Positions 13,940 to 20,870 of a DNA stretch of 33,751 nt are shown here, in pieces. The stretch is from IMG/VR virus record IMGVR_UViG_3300017763_000081, positions 1-33,751 of that record. One strand, given 5' to 3'. A program made the translations under genes and the position numbers. Below the pieces are notes generated by a model. That model was given only the letters and a program-made list of their open reading frames with translations, had not been told where the DNA came from and searched no databases. The stretch comes from a virus. How positions within the stretch are numbered: position 1 is the first letter of the stretch; every line of letters begins with the position of its first letter.

Positions 13940-14139
13940 TAGTTGAAGCACAAACATTAAAAGATGGTACAATAGTAAATAAATATGAAACGCATCTAGA
14001 ATGTTCTAATTGTGGAATGAAAGTAGATGCAGAAGAATACGAATCAGGAATCTGCTCTGATTGTGGTGCCGCATGGAATCCTAAGCAACACACAAAAGTC
14101 CATGTCACAAGTGTACCTGCAAGCGGCCAAACAAGTTAA
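13936..14139 (+). CDS. Small zinc-ribbon protein
   Basis: I start at 13936, where the ATG overlaps the preceding stop as ATGA and GAGG lies eight bases upstream; the in-frame ATG at 13918 is less likely. The 67-residue product has two Cys pairs, CSNC near residue 24 and CSDC near residue 43, spaced by 15 residues with GMKVDAEEYESGI between, a typical zinc ribbon. The C-terminal part is polar. It could bind nucleic acid or stabilise a tail structure; no further assignment is possible. Confidence 0.65.
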   Translation: MIVEAQTLKDGTIVNKYETHLECSNCGMKVDAEEYESGICSDCGAAWNPKQHTKVHVTSVPASGQTS

Positions 14140-14151
14140 TAGGAGAAAGAC

Positions 14152-15321
14152 ATGGCAAGTACATATTCAGACTTAAAAATTGAACTCATAACAACTGGTG
14201 AACAATCAGGAACTTGGGGCACTACAACAAATACCAATTTAGGTACAGCCCTAGAAGAAGCTATTACAGGCTCTGCAGATGTTACATTTTCTAGTGGTAA
14301 TGTAACGCTTACTTTAACAAATTCAAACGCAACTCAAGTAGGTAGAAACCTAAGACTTAATTTAGGAGGAACTACAGGTGGTGCTAGAGATTTAGTTTTA
14401 CCAGCTATTCAAAAGTTATATTTAATTAATAACGGTACAGCTGACATTATTACCTGTAAAAACGCATCGGGCACAACCGTTGCAGTTCCAGCAGCTACAT
14501 CCACATTTATTTATAATACTGGTACTAACGTAGTAGATGCGACTAGCTATTTATCTACACTATCTTTAGGTTCAGCTTTGGCTGTTACTTCTGGTGGTAC
14601 AGGTGCTACAACTGCTGGCGCAGCACGTACAGCTTTAGGAACAGCAAAGTCTGGAGCAAACTCTGACATTACCTCTCTTACTGGGTTAACTACAGCGTTA
14701 ACCGTAGCTCAAGGTGGTACAGGAGCAGCGACTCACACAGCGAATGCAGTATTAATCGGGGAAGGCACAGGAGCTATAACATCAGTGTCTCCAGGCACAA
14801 CAGGAAATGTTTTAACATCCAATGGTACGGACTGGACTTCTGCTGCGTCAGCGGGTTTTGATTCAGGTACACGAATGATATTTGCTCAAAACGCAGCTCC
14901 AACTGGATGGACAAAAGACACAACAAATTACAATCAACATGCAATGAGAATTGTAACTGGAACAGGAGGAGGCACTGCAGGTACAGTAGATTTTACCTCG
15001 GCTTTTACCTCACAGGCAGTAGCAGGTTCAGTAGCGGTTACAGGAATTTCTGGTAGTACAAGTGCTACAACGTTGAGCACAGCGCAGATACCGAGCCACA
15101 CTCACACTTACGATAAAACTAATTTTGCTGGTGCTTTTGGTGGAGCTAAATTTGGTTCTCCAGCCGGTGTGAGTACATCAAGCGCTACTTCAGGGTCTAC
15201 AGGTGGAGGCGGTTCTCACGACCACTCATTCTCATTTAGTTCTGGTACTGCAACATTTACTGGAACTGCAATTGATTTAGCTGTAAAATACTTAGACGTT
15301 ATAACAGCAACTGCAGACTAA
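14152..15321 (+). CDS. Tail fibre or collar-type receptor-binding protein
   Basis: A 389-residue protein starting behind AGGAG. The N-terminal part (ASTYSDLKIELITTGEQSGT) is a usual virion attachment segment in marine phages. The middle is Gly/Thr/Ala repeat (LAVTSGGTGATTAGAARTAL, LTVAQGGTGAATHTANAVLI), as in phage fibres. The C-terminal third begins MIFAQNAAPTGWTKD and HAMRIVTGTGGGTAGTVDF, a T4 gp12 or tail-collar-type pattern. It then has histidine motifs PSHTHTY and SHDHSF, which in collar-type fibres coordinate metal ions along the trimer. It therefore probably contacts the host surface. Its specific receptor cannot be told. Confidence 0.78.
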   Translation: MASTYSDLKIELITTGEQSGTWGTTTNTNLGTALEEAITGSADVTFSSGNVTLTLTNSNATQVGRNLRLNLGGTTGGARDLVLPAIQKLYLINNGTADIITCKNASGTTVAVPAATSTFIYNTGTNVVDATSYLSTLSLGSALAVTSGGTGATTAGAARTALGTAKSGANSDITSLTGLTTALTVAQGGTGAATHTANAVLIGEGTGAITSVSPGTTGNVLTSNGTDWTSAASAGFDSGTRMIFAQNAAPTGWTKDTTNYNQHAMRIVTGTGGGTAGTVDFTSAFTSQAVAGSVAVTGISGSTSATTLSTAQIPSHTHTYDKTNFAGAFGGAKFGSPAGVSTSSATSGSTGGGGSHDHSFSFSSGTATFTGTAIDLAVKYLDVITATAD

Positions 15322-15340
15322 TATAGTCGAAAGGGATTAA

Positions 15341-15634
15341 ATGCAATTAGAAAAAGGTACTTTTTGTCCTTTACTAAAGAAAAAATGTATAGGTTTAGAA
15401 TGTTCTTGGTTTGTTAAAATACAAGGAATTGATAAAAATACTGGCAACCAAGTAGATGAATATAATTGTTCTATAGCTTGGATGCCTTTGTTACAGATAG
15501 AAAACTCAGGTACTCAAAGAGAAACTGGAGCAGCAGTCGAATCATTTAGAAATGAAATGGTAAAAGCTAATGAAAATAGCATTAAAGTATTAGCTGAAAG
15601 CGCAAAACAAAATTTATTAGGAGATAAGAAATGA
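15341..15634 (+). CDS. Cys-rich small phage protein, unknown
   Basis: A 97-residue soluble protein with AAAGGG upstream. The N-terminal half has four cysteines (FCPLLKKKCIGLECSWF and later EYNCSIAW), a metal-site-like arrangement. The C-terminal half is helical (TGAAVESFRNEMVKANENSI). The two halves together (FCPL...CIG..C.W......G....Y.C..AW.P.L.IEN) form a family that I recognise from tail regions of marine myo- and podoviruses without known function. It overlaps the next gene by four bases. Confidence 0.66.
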   Translation: MQLEKGTFCPLLKKKCIGLECSWFVKIQGIDKNTGNQVDEYNCSIAWMPLLQIENSGTQRETGAAVESFRNEMVKANENSIKVLAESAKQNLLGDKK

Positions 15635-16542
15635 AACTGTCAATTATAGTAGCCGATAATTCTGTTGCTAAAAATGAAGTAGGATATGTTGGTTTAGACC
15701 TATCGACTTGCAGTATTCCAGCAAATGTATGGGCGTTGCAATGGGATGGAATCAAAGGGCATATTGAATACCAAGGTCAAGGAGTAAATACTGAGATAGA
15801 TGAACTACCTAATTGGGCAGAAGCTGCAGAAATTAAGTGGCAAGCAGCAAAAGATTCTTTTGATGCTCTTAAAGAAGCTGAAGAAAATGCAACTCCTGTA
15901 GCTGAAGCATTTTGGGATAATTACCCTGTAGCTAATATTCAATCAGTAGATAAAATTTTGCTTAAAACATATCCAGGTGTAACTAATGTTCGAGGAGCTG
16001 ACCCAGTAACAAATGTAGTTAAATCAGTACAAACTACTTTAGTTGCTCCAGGCGCAACTGCATTAGCATCATTAGAAACATTATTAAACGAATGTAAAGC
16101 TTTAGGGTTACCTGTAACTTCAGATGCTTTTGCACAAGACACTCCACAAAGTTTTAAAGATTATATGGTAGGACTAGGATACACTATATATAGTGGTGTT
16201 AATGCATTAGGACAGTCTTACGAAAAAGTTTATTATCCTTGGAGTGATGATTTAGCTGCTAAAAAAGCAGACCAAGACGTTAATATAGCTAGAGAAGCAT
16301 CACTTGCTGAAGGCGTAGATTGGAATGGCTCTAATTGGCAGATAGATTTAAATAGCCGTAATAACGTTATGAATCAACTAACTGCTATTACTTCAGGTGT
16401 ATATACAGATGCAACTGTTACTTGGAGAAATACAGCTAACGTAGATGTAGAACTTACTGTAGATGAGTTTAAAGAACTAGCTGGTGCAGTAAATGCAAAA
16501 GTTGAAGAGATATATTTAGCTTCATTCGCTGCAAAGGCATAA
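15631..16542 (+). CDS. DUF4376-containing tail-fibre-associated protein
   Basis: A 303-residue protein following the fibre gene. The N-terminus (DNSVAKNEVGYVGLDLSTCS, then IPANVWALQWDGIKGHIEYQ) resembles the beginnings of phage fibre-assembly proteins. The C-terminal 80 residues (WNGSNWQIDLNSRNNVMNQL, then TWRNTANVDVELTVDEFKEL, AGAVNAKVEEIY) match the DUF4376 domain, found at the ends of phage tail proteins. A helical, polar region joins the two. It probably helps fold or cap the fibre, or is itself a fibre part. The next gene starts after three bases, and the module then changes to metabolic genes. Confidence 0.7.
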   Translation: MKLSIIVADNSVAKNEVGYVGLDLSTCSIPANVWALQWDGIKGHIEYQGQGVNTEIDELPNWAEAAEIKWQAAKDSFDALKEAEENATPVAEAFWDNYPVANIQSVDKILLKTYPGVTNVRGADPVTNVVKSVQTTLVAPGATALASLETLLNECKALGLPVTSDAFAQDTPQSFKDYMVGLGYTIYSGVNALGQSYEKVYYPWSDDLAAKKADQDVNIAREASLAEGVDWNGSNWQIDLNSRNNVMNQLTAITSGVYTDATVTWRNTANVDVELTVDEFKELAGAVNAKVEEIYLASFAAKA

Positions 16543-16545
16543 CCT

Positions 16546-17499
16546 ATGCAAAAGGTCTTAGAGTTCATTTTTAATAATGGGTTCTTAAGAAAATGTAGTA
16601 ACGATGCAAAAGTAAAAGCAACACAAGCTTTTGTTTATATTAGTGCTATAGTTACTATGATTTTTGCTTGGGATACTACATTATTCTTAATCGCCCTAGC
16701 TCTAGGGTGGCTTTGTTTTGGCTTGTGTGTAAGTGTAGGATTACACAAATATGCAGCTCACAGAACGTATGAACCTAAAAATCGACTTATTAAATGGATT
16801 GTATTATGGTTTGCTACTATTGGCTCTTTAGGTAGCACTATCTGTTGGGCTGCAGGGCATAGAGCTCATCATCGACATTCTGACCACATCGAAGACCCTC
16901 ATCGACCAAAAGGTAACTTATGGCACAAGATAAAAGTATGGTTCTATTATGTACCTGCGTTTAATATAAACCCTCTTATCATTAAAGATTTATCTAGAGA
17001 TAAAGACCACGCATTTTTTCACAAGCATTATTACAAAATTATATTTAGTTATGTAGGGGTTTTAGCATTAATTAATCCAGCATATGTAGGTTACTTCTAT
17101 GGCATTCCTATTTGGTATACGTTAATAGGTATTAGTTGGGCTACAGTAATTGCACATATACCTGTACTAAGCTACGGACTACCAGGTACTTGGAGAACGT
17201 ACAACTCTAAAGATTACACAGTAAATAGTCATCTATGGTCTATATTATTTATGGGCGAAGGATTACATAACACACACCATGCAGTACCAGGGTTATGGAA
17301 TAATGCAATTAACAAAGGTGAGTTTGATTTAACAGCTCCTATAATAAAGTTGATTGGTAAACCAAATAATGCTACAGTACGAAAACACCCTCGAATAAGA
17401 AGAGGTTATAAAGTAATTAAAAAAGAACTTAGAGAGGTTCAAGATTATATAGACGAGTATGATAAAACTCATTCAAAAACAGGCCATTATACTTCCTAA
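16546..17499 (+). CDS. Membrane fatty-acid desaturase (acyl delta-9 type)
   Basis: This 317-residue integral membrane protein has all three histidine clusters of the membrane fatty-acid desaturase superfamily: HKYAAH (67-72), HRAHH (105-109) and HNTHH (241-245). These hold a di-iron centre that inserts a cis double bond into an acyl chain using O2. Hydrophobic segments are at about 30-63, 83-103 and 165-205. Length and motif spacing fit the stearoyl-CoA or acyl-lipid delta-9 group. AAAGG lies eight bases upstream. It is followed by a cupin-like protein and an acyl carrier protein, suggesting the acyl substrate might be ACP-bound. Phage use may be membrane remodelling or modification of a virion or lipid component. 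Substrate and regiochemistry cannot be read from sequence. Confidence 0.9.
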   Translation: MQKVLEFIFNNGFLRKCSNDAKVKATQAFVYISAIVTMIFAWDTTLFLIALALGWLCFGLCVSVGLHKYAAHRTYEPKNRLIKWIVLWFATIGSLGSTICWAAGHRAHHRHSDHIEDPHRPKGNLWHKIKVWFYYVPAFNINPLIIKDLSRDKDHAFFHKHYYKIIFSYVGVLALINPAYVGYFYGIPIWYTLIGISWATVIAHIPVLSYGLPGTWRTYNSKDYTVNSHLWSILFMGEGLHNTHHAVPGLWNNAINKGEFDLTAPIIKLIGKPNNATVRKHPRIRRGYKVIKKELREVQDYIDEYDKTHSKTGHYTS

Positions 17500-17905
17500 C
17501 GACCAAGTAACTATAGTTAGGTATTCCCTCTTAGGTTTAATAAATAAAATATGTGTAAATGTAATATATGCTGACGTGGAAAACTATCATAGCCACCCTT
17601 GGAATTATACTTCTATTATATTGTGGGGACGCTACAAGGAGACGCAGTGGAAAGATGGAAAAACCATTACCAAAACTTATTACCCCGGTAGTATATTAAG
17701 ACGAAGATATAATCAGTTTCATAGAATAGTACCTATAGGCAAAAGAGTTATTACATTATTTTTAAGAGGAGCTACAAAAACAAAAGCAAATTTATGGGTA
17801 TATAAAAATAAAGTTTATCCTGAATCTAAATATTGGTTAATGAAAGGGTACACTAAAGAAAAAATGAGAAAACTATTTAACTATATGAAAGAATACAATG
17901 AATAA
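17459..17905 (+). CDS. Cupin-like protein
   Basis: A 148-residue protein overlapping the desaturase by 41 bases in another frame. A cupin pattern is visible: HSHPWNYTSIILWGRYKET (His44, His46 and perhaps Glu61) followed by a strand with YPGSILRRRYNQFHRIVP (His88), the usual HxH...E and H metal ligands. The family includes many small non-haem iron enzymes, isomerases and binding proteins, so the activity is open. The neighbours suggest it serves the same pathway as the desaturase, ACP and oxygenases. It is AT-rich like the rest of the cassette. Confidence 0.6.
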   Translation: MIKLIQKQAIILPNDQVTIVRYSLLGLINKICVNVIYADVENYHSHPWNYTSIILWGRYKETQWKDGKTITKTYYPGSILRRRYNQFHRIVPIGKRVITLFLRGATKTKANLWVYKNKVYPESKYWLMKGYTKEKMRKLFNYMKEYNE

Positions 17906-18131
17906 AATTGAACAAGAAGTAAAAGAAATAATAGTAAAAAGCATTGATAAAGTAGTGTTGGATAGAATAAAACTAACTGATACTTTAGAAGATTTAGGTG
18001 CAGACTCTTTAGACTCTGTTGAAATAATTATGAGTTTAGAAGAAAAATATAATATTAAAGTATCGGAAGATGTATTCTCTGACATTCATACTGTACAAGA
18101 TATAGTAGATTATATAAAGAAAACAAAGTGA
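17898..18131 (+). CDS. acpP: Acyl carrier protein
   Basis: A 77-residue acidic four-helix carrier. The phosphopantetheine attachment motif is present: LGADSLDSVEIIMSLEEKY with Ser37 in DSL, followed by NIKVSEDVFSDIHTVQDIVD, matching AcpP over its whole length. A holo-ACP synthase of the host would load the prosthetic group. ACPs carry growing acyl chains; beside a desaturase it may hold the substrate or product. It overlaps both neighbours by a few bases. Its Lys-rich ends (MNKIEQEVKE, IKKTK) and low GC fit the local cassette. Confidence 0.92.
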   Translation: MNKIEQEVKEIIVKSIDKVVLDRIKLTDTLEDLGADSLDSVEIIMSLEEKYNIKVSEDVFSDIHTVQDIVDYIKKTK

Positions 18132-18817
18132 ATATAAATTACACTTTTGCCCCTAAAGCAAACCAATTAGAAGACGTTATTTTTTTTGAACCTGAACCTG
18201 TAATAGATTATTTATCTACTAGCAGAAAAGGAACTAAAATTTTAAAGTGTCCAGCTTTTTTAGATTATTATAAAAATACATACCTTATCAAAGCTCCTAT
18301 AGATTTAACATTTAAAATATCAGGGTCACATATTGATTGTCAAAATTTATACCCTCAAGATTATCTAAAAAAAATATTTAGTAATAGGCATCAACCAGAA
18401 AATCTTTATTCGACTGTTTCTTTAGCTTGGTATTATATGTTCTATAGTAATAAGTCAGTAATGATTGAAGTAATACCCCCTGTATGGCACAAGAATAAAT
18501 TACAAAATAATATAAATATAATTGGTGCAACTTTTGATATATCTAAGTGGTATAGACCTTTAGAGTTTGCTTTTGAAATTATAGACGATACACAGCTTAT
18601 AGTAATAAAACGAGGAGACCCTTTATACTATGTAAAATTTAATACTTTAGATAAAATTAAATTAGATAGGCAAGAATCTACTAAAAAAATTGAAGAGCTA
18701 ATTATTATGTGTACACAGTTAAAAAATTATATACCTAACAATAGCATGCGTAAAAACTATAGTTTAATGCACAAATTAATAGATAAATTTAAACCAAAAA
18801 AGTGTCTATTTAAATGA
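18128..18817 (+). CDS. Unknown protein of the oxygenase/ACP cassette
   Basis: A 229-residue protein with a GTG start overlapping the ACP stop. Its sequence is rich in Tyr, Lys, Ile and Asn. Segments such as KILKCPAFLDYYKNTYLIKA and PIDLTFKISG, then MFYSNKSVMIEVIPPVWHK and FDISKWYRPLEFAFEIIDD, read as a compact alpha/beta fold. I recall similar proteins (CPAF.D..KNTY.IK.P.DL) beside 2OG-Fe oxygenases in cyanophages and other marine phages, without known activity. No catalytic residues stand out. Position suggests it acts with the oxygenase-like proteins that follow. Confidence 0.6.
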   Translation: MNINYTFAPKANQLEDVIFFEPEPVIDYLSTSRKGTKILKCPAFLDYYKNTYLIKAPIDLTFKISGSHIDCQNLYPQDYLKKIFSNRHQPENLYSTVSLAWYYMFYSNKSVMIEVIPPVWHKNKLQNNINIIGATFDISKWYRPLEFAFEIIDDTQLIVIKRGDPLYYVKFNTLDKIKLDRQESTKKIEELIIMCTQLKNYIPNNSMRKNYSLMHKLIDKFKPKKCLFK

Positions 18818-19326
18818 CACAATTTAGTAGACTAGAAACTTTATCAAATGATGCCTTAGAGTTTTGGAATATTACAAATGTTAATAATGATATATTAGCT
18901 CAAGAAGTTTTAAAAAATATAGATAATAGATTATCTACAGATGATGCTACCACTTTAGTTGAAGACACTCACATTGATATGCAAGCCCCAGAAACAAAAA
19001 AATTAATAAAAGAAATAACCGAAGTATTTAATTTTAGAAATTTAGTAAACGTAGACATATGGGGGCAGATACATAGAAAATATGAAAGCACTCAACTGCA
19101 TGACCATCCCCAGCAAGTATCATGGGTATATTATGTAAAAACACCTCCTAGAGCAGGAGCTTTAGTTTTTAATATACAACAAGGTAATTATAGACCTAAG
19201 CAAATTCAATTTTACCCACAAGCTGGAGAATTAATTATGTTTCCACATTGGGTGCTACATCAAGTAAATAAAAATTTAGATGACGAATATAGAATAAGTA
19301 TCGCAGGAAACGCAAAATATGAGTAA
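18814..19326 (+). CDS. 2OG-Fe(II) oxygenase-like protein (type 5)
   Basis: A 170-residue double-stranded beta-helix enzyme-type protein. Conserved features of the phage 2OG-FeII_Oxy_5 type group are visible: W.QIH near 83-87, LHDHPQQVSWVYYVKTPP with the first metal His (96 or 98), AGALVF, then GELIMFPHWVLHQVNKN with distal His149 and Arg160 in EYRISIAGN for 2-oxoglutarate binding. Such enzymes use O2 and 2-oxoglutarate to hydroxylate a substrate, which here is unknown. It overlaps the preceding and following genes by a few bases. Candidate substrates are a fibre protein, a sugar or a lipid group made by the cassette. Confidence 0.75.
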   Translation: MTQFSRLETLSNDALEFWNITNVNNDILAQEVLKNIDNRLSTDDATTLVEDTHIDMQAPETKKLIKEITEVFNFRNLVNVDIWGQIHRKYESTQLHDHPQQVSWVYYVKTPPRAGALVFNIQQGNYRPKQIQFYPQAGELIMFPHWVLHQVNKNLDDEYRISIAGNAKYE

Positions 19327-19867
19327 TATTAATGGTAAAGATATAAATAACCGAAAGCTTTATATAGAAGACAATTGTTTTTCAAGGGCTTATCAGGAGA
19401 CTTTTTATTCATTTGCTGCTACAAATAATAATTATCAGTTAGGTTTTAATGACACAGATGTAGTAGAAAGACAGCAATATAAATATTATACTTCCAACAT
19501 GGGGGAACAAGAATTACTTCAAACTAAACTTTTTGATGAATTATATAAAACAGAAATAGGGCAAATTATTAAAAATAAACAATTAGTAAGATGTACTATA
19601 AATTCTTCTACAGCTAGCCAAGTTAATTATGCGCATACACACCCAGACCATTTTTCTCTTTTATACTACATAAATTTAGATTGGAAACCAGAATGGGCTG
19701 GAGAAACTTTATTTTATAATGAAGCAGTAGATGAAATTGAATTTACCTCTATATATAAGCCTAATAGAATTATATTATTTGAAGGAGAAATACCTCATTC
19801 TTTACGGTGTCAATCTGTTGCAGCGCCTGAATATAGATTTAGTTTAGCAATGTTTTTTAATAAGTAG
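19319..19867 (+). CDS. 2OG-Fe(II) oxygenase-like protein (prolyl-hydroxylase-like)
   Basis: A 182-residue protein with the 2OG-Fe(II) oxygenase pattern. HTHPDHFSLLYYINLDW has the first metal ligands (His106 or the H108-P-D110 triad). WAGETLFYNE and YKPNRIILFEGEIPHSLR follow, with distal His160 and Arg173 in EYRFSLAMFF for 2-oxoglutarate. It is the second oxygenase-like gene of the cassette, not obviously a duplicate of the first, so the two may act in sequence. Substrate unknown. After it a short non-coding stretch precedes the lysis genes. Confidence 0.78.
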   Translation: MSNINGKDINNRKLYIEDNCFSRAYQETFYSFAATNNNYQLGFNDTDVVERQQYKYYTSNMGEQELLQTKLFDELYKTEIGQIIKNKQLVRCTINSSTASQVNYAHTHPDHFSLLYYINLDWKPEWAGETLFYNEAVDEIEFTSIYKPNRIILFEGEIPHSLRCQSVAAPEYRFSLAMFFNK

Positions 19868-19874
19868 TAATCAC

Positions 19875-19902
19875 TTGGTTTAGGTAGTTAATATGGTAAA
19901 AT
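19875..19902 (+). promoter_or_regulatory. Candidate promoter for the lysis genes
   Basis: TTGGTT (19875-19880), a 16-base spacer and an extended -10 TGGTAAAAT (TAAAAT at 19897-19902) lie in the non-coding gap before the holin gene. No terminator precedes it, so read-through from the cassette would also occur. The ribosome binding site AGGAG is at 19917-19921. Confidence 0.5.
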
Positions 19903-19928
19903 AAGGGCATTGTGTTAGGAGTAAAAAT

Positions 19929-20411
19929 ATGTTATCAATCTTATCAGGAATACTAGGTTTTGCAACATCAGGATTACCTAGCGTATTAAAGTTTTTTGAA
20001 CAAAAAGGCGACCAAAAACATGAACAAGAGATGGCTAAGCTTGAAATACAGCGAACTATGGAGTTAGCAAAAGCTGGCTATGCATCTCAAGAAAAAATTG
20101 AAGAGTTTAAAACTGACCAAGTTGAAATGGAAACGTATGCTCAAGAAAGAGTTGCGTTATACCAACACGACGAAAAAGTCGCGGAAGGCGCGTCTACTTG
20201 GGTTATTAATCTCCGTGCTAGTGTTCGCCCCATTATCACCTATATTTTTGTTTTTATTTTATTGGTGGTCGATTTCGTAGGATTATATTGGGCTATAAAG
20301 TCAGGACATAATTATGCAGAAGCTATGCATATAGTGTTTAGTAATGAAGAAATGGCTATATTAGCATCTATTATTGGCTTTTGGTTCGGGTCTAGACATT
20401 GGGAAAAATAA
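19929..20411 (+). CDS. Holin, 3TM (gene-transfer-release) type
   Basis: A 160-residue protein with a short hydrophobic N-terminus (LSILSGILGFATSGLPSVL), a charged coiled-coil (residues 25-85), then WVINLRASVRPIITYIFVFI and a second membrane stretch (about 101-122 and 140-155) ending FWFGSRHWEK. The W...LR...RP..TY motif before membrane segments and the F.FG.R C-terminus match the 3TM holin family used for lysis or gene transfer agent release. It makes the membrane hole through which the endolysin, encoded directly after, reaches the wall. Confidence 0.78.
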   Translation: MLSILSGILGFATSGLPSVLKFFEQKGDQKHEQEMAKLEIQRTMELAKAGYASQEKIEEFKTDQVEMETYAQERVALYQHDEKVAEGASTWVINLRASVRPIITYIFVFILLVVDFVGLYWAIKSGHNYAEAMHIVFSNEEMAILASIIGFWFGSRHWEK

Positions 20412-20864
20412 GTGAATACATCGGAGAAGGGCTTAGCTCTTATAAAGTATTTTGAAGGAGTTCGTGCGAAACCTTATAAATGTCCTGCAGGCTATTGGAC
20501 TGTGGGCGTTGGTCATCTTATCACTCGTAGTGCTGAGTTACCTGATTCATGGAATCGCGAACTGGAACCTAATGAGATAGATGAGATACTAAAAAAAGAT
20601 TTAGTAAAATTTGAAAATGGAGTTCTTCGGTTATTACATCCTAAACAACCAACACAATCTGAGTTTGATGCTCTTGTCAGCTTTAGCTTTAATCTTGGTT
20701 TGGGATGCTTTCAACGAAGTACAGTTCGTTCAGCGTTTAAGCGTGATGATAAAAAAAGGGCTGGAGAAGTTCTTTTAAAATATTGTTATGCAGGCGGTCG
20801 CAAACTTAAAGGATTGATTAGAAGAAGAATAGCTGAACATGCACTGTTGATGAGCGGGGAATAA
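20412..20864 (+). CDS. Endolysin, GH24 lysozyme
   Basis: A 150-residue GTG-initiated gene directly following the holin stop (TAAGTG), probably translated by coupling. It has the T4-type lysozyme pattern: FEG with catalytic Glu15, KCPAGYWTVGVGH with Cys24 in place of Asp and Thr30, completing the E-(D/C)-T triad of glycoside hydrolase family 24. FDALVSFSFNLGLGCFQRST and GGRKLKGLIRRRIAEHALL at the end match P22/lambdoid muramidases. It cleaves peptidoglycan between N-acetylmuramic acid and N-acetylglucosamine. No signal-anchor is present, so it depends on the holin. Confidence 0.93.
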   Translation: MNTSEKGLALIKYFEGVRAKPYKCPAGYWTVGVGHLITRSAELPDSWNRELEPNEIDEILKKDLVKFENGVLRLLHPKQPTQSEFDALVSFSFNLGLGCFQRSTVRSAFKRDDKKRAGEVLLKYCYAGGRKLKGLIRRRIAEHALLMSGE

Positions 20865-20870
20865 TAAAAT

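Noticed and set aside
14152-15321. Diversity-generating retroelement variable region in the fibre gene
   Set aside because: No reverse transcriptase gene and no second near-copy of the fibre end with adenine-biased changes are seen in the window.
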